Assembly (NCBI RefSeq): GCF_017309385.1
Contig: NZ_JAFJMJ010000002.1
Span: forward strand, 1,426,001-1,490,000
Origin: Amycolatopsis sp. 195334CR
GTDB lineage: Bacteria > Actinomycetota > Actinomycetes > Mycobacteriales > Pseudonocardiaceae
Direction: 5' to 3'
DNA: 64,000 bases
Made by a program: the position numbers and the translations under genes. The number at the start of each line of letters is the position of its first letter. Within the stretch, counting starts at the first letter, position 1. The notes below the pieces were generated by a model. The model did not search any database, was not told the DNA's origin, and was given only the letters and a program-made list of their open reading frames with translations. Below are positions 51,845 to 58,171 of the stretch, piece by piece.

Positions 51845-52160
51845 CGCCCACCCCCTCGCTGAGACTCCGGAGCAACTGCGAGTGTGATTCCTCCGCCCCG
51901 CCGTACTCGTCCGCGGTGAGGAGCAAGTCGGCCGAGGCCAGCGACAGGTTTTCTTCGACGAAGGCGATCAGTTCGTCCTGCCGGGTATGCCGGCCTTCCA
52001 GTACGGCGGAAATCCACCCGCACAGCAGCCCGTACGCCTCGTCGTCCTGCGCGATGTGCGCGCTGGCGGTCTTCACGGCCTCGAAGCGCGCCCGGATGGC
52101 CTCTAGTTTGCCCGCGTGAGCTCGAATCTGCTCGAGGTCGACACGGTACCCCTCGCTCAT
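51837..52160 (-). CDS. EspC-like T7SS protein with YxxxE signal
   Basis: 107 residues, helical. The C-terminal TADEYGGAEESH contains YxxxE, the export signal recognised by EccC. It probably pairs with the WXG100 head encoded downstream. It starts 2 bp after the YbaB-like gene's stop, so the module is one operon. Confidence 0.65.
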   Translation of the reverse strand: MSEGYRVDLEQIRAHAGKLEAIRARFEAVKTASAHIAQDDEAYGLLCGWISAVLEGRHTRQDELIAFVEENLSLASADLLLTADEYGGAEESHSQLLRSLSEGVGDD

Positions 52161-52162
52161 GC

Positions 52163-52681
52163 TCAGTCCCGTCGGAGGTAGGAGTGGCTGTCGTAGCCTT
52201 CGTCGTCATCGTCGCGAGGCGCGGCGTGTTTCCGGGTGGGACCCCGAACCGGAGTCGGCGGCGAGACCGGTGGTGGCGGTGCGGGCGGCGACAGGGACGG
52301 AGCCGGGGCCTCCCGCAGATGCTGTCCCACGCTCTCCGAAATCGCTTTACCCGCAGCTGATTCGGTACCCATCGTTTCCGCGATAATCACCTGGGACTGC
52401 GCGGCCATTCGTTTCTTCGCGTCAGCGAGCGTGGCCATGATCGTTCCGGCCACCACGGCCGGCGCTGCCCGTTGCGTCCGATCGCTCAGTCGCAAACCGA
52501 CCAGCGCGCCGGTGGCGTCGACGGTGACTTCGACCAGCCCGTTCGGATCGTTCGCAGTCACGCGCGCGGCCTGCATCCGCTCGCTCATCGCCTGAGTATC
52601 GGCGGCTAGTCTGTCGAGCCTGCCCTTCCAAGCGGCCAATCGTTCACGGGCGCCTTCCGGGCCGAGAATGCTTTCGTCCAT
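52163..52681 (-). CDS. YbaB/EbfC-like protein with disordered tail
   Basis: 172 residues, start MDESILGPEGARERL with GGGGAGGGG upstream. A helix (GARERLAAWKGRLDRLAADT) and the YbaB core (NGLVEVTVDATGALVGLRLS) are followed by a Pro-rich tail with APPPPVSPP and a DDDDEG acidic patch. It heads the second T7SS module and parallels the YbaB-like gene at 32162, which supports a role in T7SS substrate handling. Confidence 0.7.
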   Translation of the reverse strand: MDESILGPEGARERLAAWKGRLDRLAADTQAMSERMQAARVTANDPNGLVEVTVDATGALVGLRLSDRTQRAAPAVVAGTIMATLADAKKRMAAQSQVIIAETMGTESAAGKAISESVGQHLREAPAPSLSPPAPPPPVSPPTPVRGPTRKHAAPRDDDDEGYDSHSYLRRD

Positions 52682-53098
52682 CGCCCCTCCCCAAGGGATG
52701 CACTCGCAGTCGCGCGCCTTTGCTGACGCACTGTACTCGGACGGATACACCCGTGGCCCAAGGTTCGATCCAGTGGAAGTGCGAATTCCACACTCTCTCT
52801 TGCCCACTGCTGACGGTAGTACTGACGCCGGTGAACGCGCGTTTGTCATTCACCGCACGCACTGCCCGACAGAGGCGAACGCATCACTCGACCTCCGCGA
52901 CCGCGCGCGGGCGGTCGTCCTCGCCTACCGCGTCGGCCGCCGAACCAGCCTGACCGCACCTGGGGTCCCAGGGCCGCCTCCTGGAGGCGTTACAGCGGCG
53001 CTGGGTCGACGCCGTGACTAGCTTGCGCGCCACGCACTCCCAAGCACTTCACACGCACCTGGCGCTGCCTGCCGCCTGACCCGGCTTCGCCTGCACCT

Positions 53099-53129
53099 GT
53101 GGCCCGTCACCATCACGGTGGCGGGCCAC
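53099..53129. terminator. Hairpin in the gap before the tRNA fragment
   Basis: A 13-bp near-perfect stem (GTGGCCCGTCACC / GGTGGCGGGCCAC, one mismatch) with a 5-nt loop. It lies in the 612-bp stretch 52682-53293, which has no gene I can support; several short open frames there look like chance. A terminator role is inferred. Confidence 0.4.
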
Positions 53130-53258
53130 GTCATGTCCTGAGGATCTCGGCGTTCCCGCCAGGCGAGCTGAACCAGCGCAGGCGGCCTGGAGCCTCGATG
53201 TTGGATGTTGGACGCGGCCGGGTCGAGGAGAGACCAAGATCGTCCGGGGGAATGAGAA

Positions 53259-53286
53259 AGGGCCGCCTACCTGCGTAGACGGCCCT
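53259..53286 (-). terminator. Terminator of the tRNA-Pro fragment
   Basis: Stem GGGCCG-CTAC / GTAG-CGGCCC with one mismatch and a CTGC loop, followed on the minus strand by TTTCTCATT. It lies directly downstream of the 3' end of the tRNA fragment, as expected for the native terminator. Confidence 0.6.
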
Positions 53287-53293
53287 TCTGCCG

Positions 53294-53329
53294 GTCGGGC
53301 TGACAGGATTTGAACCTGCGACCCCTTGA
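53294..53329 (-). other. Displaced tRNA-Pro 3' end, AICE attachment site
   Basis: On the minus strand the sequence runs TCAAGGGGTCGCAGG, then TTCAAATCCTGTCAGCCCGAC: anticodon-stem 3' side, T-arm and acceptor of an actinobacterial tRNA-Pro. The 5' half is missing and similarity stops at 53329. This is the usual picture of a tRNA-targeting element, where the original 3' end is displaced and the element restores the tRNA at its other end. pSAM2 of Streptomyces integrates in tRNA-Pro. tRNA identity is by memory of the consensus. Confidence 0.75.
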
Positions 53330-53434
53330 TCTTGTTCGGGGCTGCGCGGACCTGTGGCTGATCGCCTGTTATCGGCTCTGACCTGCTGCTTAGCCTTCGA
53401 TGATCACGGTCGTCTGTCGTGCTCTGCTGACCTC

Positions 53435-53453
53435 ATGTTGCACGGATGTTGCA
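53435..53453. repeat. ATGTTGCA direct repeats near the attachment site
   Basis: Two copies of ATGTTGCA, 11 bp apart (53435-53442 and 53446-53453), about 110 bp inside the element. Position and helical spacing would fit arm-type integrase or excisionase binding sites; this is inference. Confidence 0.35.
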
Positions 53454-53483
53454 TGGGGCGCCGTTGGCTCGATCGAGGAGTCC

Positions 53484-53882
53484 TCAGTTGCGCGCCACGA
53501 TGTCGATCGGGAAGTCGTCGGGGTACGTCTCGAAGGTCTCTTCCTCGCTTTCGAACTTGACGACCACCTGGCTGCCACCATCCGGTGTTCCCGCGCGGTC
53601 GGCTTCGGCGACCAGCCGAGTCCGTCCGGTGACGCTGATCCACACGTCACCCAGCCGAAGATCGGCCCACCGGATGCTCTGCTTCTGCGGAAAATTCCCC
53701 AACTTCATCGTCTCGCGCATCCAGACCAGGTTCATCTCCGAGGTTGTTGCCGAGCCCAGGTGCACCCCGTGGTGCGAGAACAACGCGACACCCCGCGAGT
53801 CGTTCTCCATGAATGCGACCCGATGGGGGCCAATGAAGACATCTGTGCGGTCACCGTTCGTCACAACTAGCAGGTCAACCAT
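53484..53882 (-). CDS. Hypothetical AICE protein
   Basis: 132 residues, ATG 53882 with AAGGAG 6 bases upstream (GTG 53888 is also possible). No signal peptide or membrane segment. LLVVTNGDRTDVFIGPHRVA and QVVVKFESEEETFETYPDDF suggest a compact beta-rich soluble protein. I do not recognise it. It lies alone at the left end of the element. Confidence 0.6.
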   Translation of the reverse strand: MVDLLVVTNGDRTDVFIGPHRVAFMENDSRGVALFSHHGVHLGSATTSEMNLVWMRETMKLGNFPQKQSIRWADLRLGDVWISVTGRTRLVAEADRAGTPDGGSQVVVKFESEEETFETYPDDFPIDIVARN

Positions 53883-53947
53883 GGTCACTCCTTCTTTTTC
53901 AGTGAGTCGACCACCCTTAGATCTTCGTTACGAAGGAACTTCAGCAA

Positions 53948-54101
53948 GTGTGGGGCCTTTCGGCATCCCGTCGACCTGGTGAAGCCCTACCGCGCCCCGT
54001 CAAGGGACCCCGCCTGCCAAACAGCCGGCCGAAATCGGGGCTGTCCCTTGACGGGGTGTGGTAGCCCTTGTGGAGGTCGACGGGATGCCGTTTGGCCACA
54101 C
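53948..54101. repeat. Long imperfect inverted repeat in a gene-free stretch
   Basis: Arms 53962-54008 and 54043-54089 are 47 nt each and match at about 39 positions, with 34 nt between them. GTGTGG / CCACAC extend the pairing outward. The ends of both arms (GGCATCCCGTCGACCT and CCCCGTCAAGGGAC) are identical, and differences cluster in the middle. It fills most of the 53889-54363 gap, which has no supported gene. A replication or transfer origin, or a structured RNA, are options. Confidence 0.7.
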
Positions 54102-54285
54102 ACGGACCGGCAGCCGACGTGCATTCCCGGCCATCCCGGAGACCTGCCCGTCCGGCGAGGACATCTCTTGTTCGTTCCGCGGCTTCCGGGGCTTCGGCCT
54201 GCCTCGGCTCCGGCCGTCGCGCGGGGACCGGCGCCAGCCGCACGCCCCGCGCGAGCGCGGCCGGAGCAAGAAGGCATGAGGCCGT

Positions 54286-54304
54286 GCGGCCCCGGAGGGG
54301 CCGC
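54286..54304. terminator. GC-rich hairpin after the PP2C gene
   Basis: Perfect stem GCGGCCCC-GGA-GGGGCCGC about 60 bp past the end of the leftward PP2C-like gene. No T-run; probably ends that operon. Confidence 0.45.
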
Positions 54305-54363
54305 CTTGAACAAGAAAAGAAACTCTGAACACACCGGCCATGGGGCAGCGCTGGCGACCGGAG

Positions 54364-55167
54364 TCAGGAAGTCGCGACCACGGCAGTGAGGGACTTGTCG
54401 TCGTGCTGCTTGGCTCGGGGGAGTGCCTTGGCGTCCGGGTCTGTATTGGACTCCCAGTCGTGGCAGCGTTCCAGGATTCCTTGTAGCGCCTCGGGACTGC
54501 TCTCGGCGAGTGATGGCCAATCGTCGTGTCCGAGGTGGCGCATCGGCTCGTAGGCACCATCGGTTGCGAGGACGAACCACGCTGGCCGGTTGGTTGTCCA
54601 CATGCGAGTGATCGCGTGCTCCGCTGCCTCGGGGATGGCTTCGGCGATCCAGTAGCCGCCTTCCCGGTTACGCGCGGCCGCCTGCTGGTTCTGCAACTCG
54701 CGTAGTAGCTCGCGGTGCTTCTCGGTGTAGCCCTCGCCCGCTGCCAGCCGGTCGCGGTACTCGTGGCGCGGAGCTAAGTCGAGCTGGTCCATGCGGCTGT
54801 CGGTGATTAGCTCGTCGGGCGTTACGACCAGGTTGTCACCGAGGACCAGGAGATCGGTTCGCTCGGGGAGCACGCGGAGGATGGTGACGGTGCTCGATGG
54901 GGAGTGCCCGGGGCGCAGATCCAGCTCGGCGGTGGTGGCCTCGATGCCGGACTGCAAGACGCGGATGAGGTCCGCCTGCGGGTTGGCATCGAGCGACGTG
55001 CTGAGGTGGCTCCCGAGCTGCTGAGCGTAGACGGCGGCAGGCACGGGGACGGGCCGGAACGCGGACGCACCGTCGAGCATCACGACGTAGTTGGCGCCGG
55101 AAAAGGTTCGATCGTCGCTGTGGTCCGAACCGGCGAGGTGGGCTGAGGCGACCTGCACGGCGCTCAC
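54364..55167 (-). CDS. PP2C-like protein phosphatase
   Basis: 267 residues from GTG 55167, which overlaps the upstream regulator's stop (GTGA). PP2C motifs appear in order: FSGANYVVMLDGAS, SSTVTILRV, LLVLGDNLVV, WFVLATDGAYE and KQHDDKSLTAVVA, so the metal-binding aspartates seem kept. Such enzymes remove phosphate from Ser/Thr. Coupling with an HTH protein suggests a regulatory pair controlling the element. No kinase is visible in the part of the element shown here. Confidence 0.7.
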   Translation of the reverse strand: MSAVQVASAHLAGSDHSDDRTFSGANYVVMLDGASAFRPVPVPAAVYAQQLGSHLSTSLDANPQADLIRVLQSGIEATTAELDLRPGHSPSSTVTILRVLPERTDLLVLGDNLVVTPDELITDSRMDQLDLAPRHEYRDRLAAGEGYTEKHRELLRELQNQQAAARNREGGYWIAEAIPEAAEHAITRMWTTNRPAWFVLATDGAYEPMRHLGHDDWPSLAESSPEALQGILERCHDWESNTDPDAKALPRAKQHDDKSLTAVVATS

Positions 55168-55994
55168 CAGACGAACGGCCCGGCGAGCAACTTGCTCCCG
55201 GTGATAGTCAGCCCGTCCGAGCTGGATTGGACGATGAGCGAGCACTGCTCGTCGCCGACCTGTCCGAACAGCTCACCGAGGTTGCGGCTCAGGTAGTCGA
55301 CCGCGCCGAGTGAGCCGACGCTGTGGATTCCGGCGATGTGGACCACCACCCGCCCGTCGAGCACGTGCCGGCCGATGTAGGCGATGTCCGCCTTCTGGGG
55401 GGCGGCGTCATCGGTGGGGGAGCCGTACCTGTCGCCGGTGGTCTGGTGTTCCAGCCACCATCGGCCGTCCTCGTCGGTGGTGAAGCGGAGAGCGGGCTCG
55501 TGTTCGAGGAGGCTCACGGCGACCGGCGCGGACTTCGGCCCGCAGATCACCACAGCGTCGCCGGGGGAGAGGTCCGCGGTTTCCGGTCCGATCTGGCTGC
55601 GTGTGGCTGCCAGCGAGAGCGAGCCAAGTAGGGCCTCTATCTGCTGGCCAGCTTCGGAGTCCTCGGCTGCGATGAGCGGGCGCTCCCGGTCGGTCACCGC
55701 GAGCCGGTACGGGATACCGACGCTGACCGGTCCGACGCCGAAGAACGCGCGCTCGGGGCCGGGTGCGCTACTGCGGATCTGGGTGATCCGGCCCTTGGTG
55801 ATGCCCAGGGCGGTCGCGATCTCGGTATAGCTCATGCCCTGCTCGCGGTGGGCTTCTTCGATCGCGGCCTTCCGCAACCGGGCAAGCTCGGTCGCTCGCT
55901 GCTGGTAGATCGTCAGCAACTCGGTGGCCCGTTTCCCCCGGCGCACGGGGTTGGGGTCCCGCCGCACGCTGTCGAAGTCGTCCACGCTCTCCAT
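55164..55994 (-). CDS. HTH regulator of the AICE
   Basis: 276 residues. A helix-turn-helix of sigma-70 region 4 type lies near residues 50-75 (EQGMSYTEIATALGITKGRI, TQIR). The C-terminal ~200 residues form an alpha/beta sensor-like region (LSPGDAVVICGPKSAPVAVS, ADIAYIGRHVLDGRVVVHIA). It occupies the place of the KorSA-type repressor in other AICEs and faces the SCO3933-like gene across repeated boxes, so it probably represses that promoter and its own. Confidence 0.7.
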   Translation of the reverse strand: MESVDDFDSVRRDPNPVRRGKRATELLTIYQQRATELARLRKAAIEEAHREQGMSYTEIATALGITKGRITQIRSSAPGPERAFFGVGPVSVGIPYRLAVTDRERPLIAAEDSEAGQQIEALLGSLSLAATRSQIGPETADLSPGDAVVICGPKSAPVAVSLLEHEPALRFTTDEDGRWWLEHQTTGDRYGSPTDDAAPQKADIAYIGRHVLDGRVVVHIAGIHSVGSLGAVDYLSRNLGELFGQVGDEQCSLIVQSSSDGLTITGSKLLAGPFVW

Positions 55995-56001
55995 GCCCAG
56001 G

Positions 56002-56105
56002 GAGTTTAGACCCCCTTGACACGTCCGGGAAGCGGGCGTAGCTTGTGTGTAGACCCCCTAAACAACCACAAAGAACGACGGCTCGGGAGTTTAGAGGGGG
56101 TATAC
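56002..56105. promoter_or_regulatory. Divergent AICE control region with three boxes
   Basis: A promoter with -35 TTGACA (56016-56021), 17-bp spacer and -10 TAGCTT (56039-56044) reads toward the SCO3933-like gene. Three related boxes surround it: GAGTTTAGACCCCCT at 56002-56016, TGTAGACCCCCTAAACA at 56048-56064 (opposite orientation) and GAGTTTAGAGGGGGTATAC at 56087-56105. The boxes are likely operators for the HTH regulator encoded at 55164-55994. Confidence 0.65.
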
Positions 56106-56126
56106 GAGCCGGGGAGCGAGGAACTG

Positions 56127-56513
56127 ATGAAGGACATCGCGATCAACTTCGGCGGCTACCGGCTGATGGTGACCGAGGAGCCGACGATGAAGACGCGGGA
56201 GAACCGGCAGACCGGCGAGATCGAGACGGTGACGAACCGGGCCGGTGAGACGCAGTTCGTGGTGATGCTGTTCGCGAAGCCGCGGCCGGTCGAGGGGCGA
56301 CGGACCGGTAAGGGTGAGGAGATCAAGGTGAACCTGTCGGCGGACCCGGGGGAGGGGTTCACCGAGGGCTCCTATGTGGAGCTGGTCAACCCGGTGCTGA
56401 ACACCTACGAGATGCGTGACCAGGAGACGGGGCAGATCACCGGCTCGGGTCTGTGGTTCAAGGCCGATGGCCTCAAGCCTGCCGGGCGCGACGCGCTGAG
56501 CACCGCCGCGTAG
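56127..56513 (+). CDS. SCO3933-like AICE regulatory protein
   Basis: 128 residues, ATG with GGGGAGCGAGG upstream. It contains FGGYRLMVTEEPTMKTRENR, QTGEIETVTNRAGETQFVVM and YVELVNPVLNTYEMRDQETG, matching the small SCO3933-type family found at this place in many AICEs. Function unknown; it is the first gene of the rightward transcript and under the boxed promoter. Confidence 0.65.
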   Translation: MKDIAINFGGYRLMVTEEPTMKTRENRQTGEIETVTNRAGETQFVVMLFAKPRPVEGRRTGKGEEIKVNLSADPGEGFTEGSYVELVNPVLNTYEMRDQETGQITGSGLWFKADGLKPAGRDALSTAA

Positions 56514-56582
56514 CCCGGCTGATGACCGGTGGGTGTCCGGCCGCGGGAACCTCCCCCTCGTCCCGCTAACACCACCCTGGCC

Positions 56583-56628
56583 GCGCTGCCCTAGCCGGTA
56601 GGTCGCCCGTTTCGAGTCGGGCCAGCGC
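56583..56628 (+). other. tRNA-like hairpin (acceptor/T-arm shape)
   Basis: GCGCTG (56583-56588) pairs with CAGCGC (56623-56628), and directly stacked inside is GCCCG-TTTCGAGT-CGGGC, resembling a T-arm with an 8-nt loop. D- and anticodon arms are absent. It lies in a 230-bp gap with no clear gene. It may be a decayed tRNA or a structured regulatory element. Confidence 0.3.
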
Positions 56629-56743
56629 ACTTCTTCGTTCATTGACAAATACAGAGTGGGCCGATTCATGCCAAAAATACGCGCTACATGGTGGCGCGCA
56701 TTGATTCCCGGACGCATTTCTCCGGGGGTCTTTGGGTTTCACC

Positions 56744-56881
56744 ATGACCGTGCTGACGTGCGATGAAGAGGTGATTTACATGCGTGACCGCGAATGGTGG
56801 GAAGACCTGAAGCAGACGGTTCCGTGCTTGGTGGGCGGGTTGTCGACGTACGACCCGAACGGTCCGGCCCGGGGTGTCTGA
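56744..56881 (+). CDS. Small AICE protein
   Basis: 45 residues, with YMRDREWWEDLKQTVPCLVG. Unrecognised and without membrane segment. The next gene's ATG overlaps its stop by 1 bp, which supports it as real. No strong ribosome-binding site is seen upstream. Confidence 0.4.
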   Translation: MTVLTCDEEVIYMRDREWWEDLKQTVPCLVGGLSTYDPNGPARGV

Positions 56882-56970
56882 TGGCCGACCACGTGTGTTC
56901 CGCGAATTTCTGGCTTTCTCCGACTCGTATCGCCACCTGCCGGGTGTGCGGTGCCCAATGGAAGGTGTGA
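56881..56970 (+). CDS. Tiny cysteine-containing AICE protein
   Basis: 29 residues, with HVCSANFW near the start and TCRVCGAQW near the end; the CxxC suggests a half zinc-ribbon. Linked to the preceding frame by TGATG and 3 bp before the next gene. Confidence 0.4.
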   Translation: MADHVCSANFWLSPTRIATCRVCGAQWKV

Positions 56971-56973
56971 TCG

Positions 56974-57114
56974 ATGGGTAATACGGCGGTCTGGAACCGC
57001 GCAACGTTCTACTTGCTCTGGCTCGTGCTGGCCGGAGCGCTGACGGCGGCTCAGCCGGGCTTCGGGGTCGCGGCGCTGATGCTGGGCCTGTTCCTGTGGG
57101 TGCGGGTCCGGTGA
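56974..57114 (+). CDS. Small membrane protein
   Basis: 46 residues, two hydrophobic stretches (FYLLWLVLAGALTAA and FGVAALMLGLFLWVRV). Unrecognised. It overlaps the following small frame by 4 bp. Similar tiny membrane proteins are scattered in AICEs. Confidence 0.5.
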   Translation: MGNTAVWNRATFYLLWLVLAGALTAAQPGFGVAALMLGLFLWVRVR

Positions 57115-57215
57115 GCCGCCGCAAGTTCGCGACGGTCCGCCGCCTGGTGGGCCTGCTCGACCGGGAACGCACCGCGTGCCTGTCCGATCCGGACGCTTCG
57201 GTCGACCCGCAGTAG
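57111..57215 (+). CDS. Tiny AICE protein
   Basis: 34 residues, starting RRKFATVRRLVGLLDRERTA. GTGA overlap with the membrane protein. Unrecognised; could be a coupling leader. Confidence 0.35.
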   Translation: MSRRKFATVRRLVGLLDRERTACLSDPDASVDPQ

Positions 57216-57274
57216 CGGGCGGGGTTCTGCGCGGGCCTGTCGGCGGCGCAAGCGGTGGTCAGGAAGGGGCTGTA

Positions 57275-57451
57275 GTGCAGGAGATCGACGACATCATCCG
57301 GGCCGTGCGGGTGAGCTACCGCCGGTTCGCCGACGGAAGCCCCGACCCGGAGACGCGAGTGGCGGTGGGCAACGCGGTCCGGTTCCTGATCGCGGACCTG
57401 ACCTCCGCCTCGGAACTGGCGGAGAACCACAAGAAGGGAATCGCGGCATGA
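57275..57451 (+). CDS. Small AICE protein
   Basis: 58 residues from GTG 57275 with AGGAAGGGG upstream. Helical (IDDIIRAVRVSYRRF, AVRFLIADLTSASELAENHK). Unrecognised. Overlaps the next gene by 4 bp. Confidence 0.5.
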   Translation: MQEIDDIIRAVRVSYRRFADGSPDPETRVAVGNAVRFLIADLTSASELAENHKKGIAA

Positions 57452-57627
57452 CCACGGAACAGGCGCTGCGCAACATCGCCGACGCGATCAGCGACACCTA
57501 CGGCGACTTCATCGAAACCAACCCGCCCGGCGCGCTCAACGAGTCCTTGACACGCGTGCTGGCCGTCACCGTCGGCGACCTTCACCGCTTGGTGTGGGTG
57601 CTGACCAACACCGAAAGGTACGAGTAA
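57448..57627 (+). CDS. Small AICE protein
   Basis: 59 residues, start overlaps the previous stop (ATGA) and its stop overlaps the next start (TAATG). Contains ALRNIADAISDTYGDFIETN. Soluble, helical, unrecognised. Confidence 0.55.
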   Translation: MTTEQALRNIADAISDTYGDFIETNPPGALNESLTRVLAVTVGDLHRLVWVLTNTERYE

Positions 57628-57890
57628 TGCAGATCAACGCGGTCAATCAGCGGGCTCGCCGGTTGTACGGGGCGTTCATCTCCGCGATGGACATGGTGGG
57701 GGAGGCGTTCGACTCGCTGGACAAGCTGATCGAGAAGGTCGACGACAAGGCCGCCCCGGGCGGCTTCACCGTGGCCACCAAGGAAGAACTCCAGGGCATG
57801 CGGCAGCGCGCGTTCGACGAACTGGACCGGCTGCGCTCGCAGGCCAAGAAGTACGAGGCGGAGCTCGTCTCCCGCGATTGGAGGATCTGA
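57627..57890 (+). CDS. Helical AICE protein
   Basis: 87 residues. Helices with heptad character (MDMVGEAFDSLDKLIEKVDD and AFDELDRLRSQAKKYEAELV) suggest a coiled-coil dimer. Unrecognised. TAATG coupling to the gene upstream; GGAGG for the next gene lies at its end. Confidence 0.6.
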   Translation: MQINAVNQRARRLYGAFISAMDMVGEAFDSLDKLIEKVDDKAAPGGFTVATKEELQGMRQRAFDELDRLRSQAKKYEAELVSRDWRI

Positions 57891-57892
57891 GC

Positions 57893-58075
57893 ATGTCGCA
57901 TCAGGTGGACCGGGTGCTCGACGAGGTGGACACGGCGTTGCGGCAGTTGCGCCGCTCGATGCGCGGGATTCCCGTGCGCCGTGAGGGCCTCAAGGCGATG
58001 CACGACAAGATGGCGAAGTCCATGGGGCAGTTGACCGTCGCCCTCGACGACGCGCGCTCCACGATCAAGAACTAA
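57893..58075 (+). CDS. Small helical AICE protein
   Basis: 60 residues from ATG 57893, preceded by GGAGG. Sequence VDRVLDEVDTALRQLRRSMR is helical and charged. Unrecognised; last of the small-gene run before the transfer gene. Confidence 0.55.
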   Translation: MSHQVDRVLDEVDTALRQLRRSMRGIPVRREGLKAMHDKMAKSMGQLTVALDDARSTIKN

Positions 58076-58088
58076 CTACCCCCTGCTG

Positions 58089-58121
58089 GCTGGATCGGCT
58101 CTGCGATCCGGTCAGCTAGTT
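58089..58121. terminator. Hairpin before the transfer gene
   Basis: The stretch GCTGGCTGGATCGG...CGATCCGGTCAGC can fold with GGATCG/CGATCC as its firm core. It may separate the small-gene transcript from the transfer gene. Confidence 0.35.
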
Positions 58122-58171
58122 CGGGTCGCGGGGCCGGTCTCGCCCGCAGTCCGGAAGGGACTCACGAGACC

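Noticed and set aside
52668..53021. Plus-strand open frame in the gap before the tRNA fragment
   Set aside because: Composition is like random high-GC sequence, with no start context or family features.
53941..54601. Several open frames on both strands over the inverted repeat
   Set aside because: They owe their openness to GC content, mirror each other through the repeat and lack start signals.
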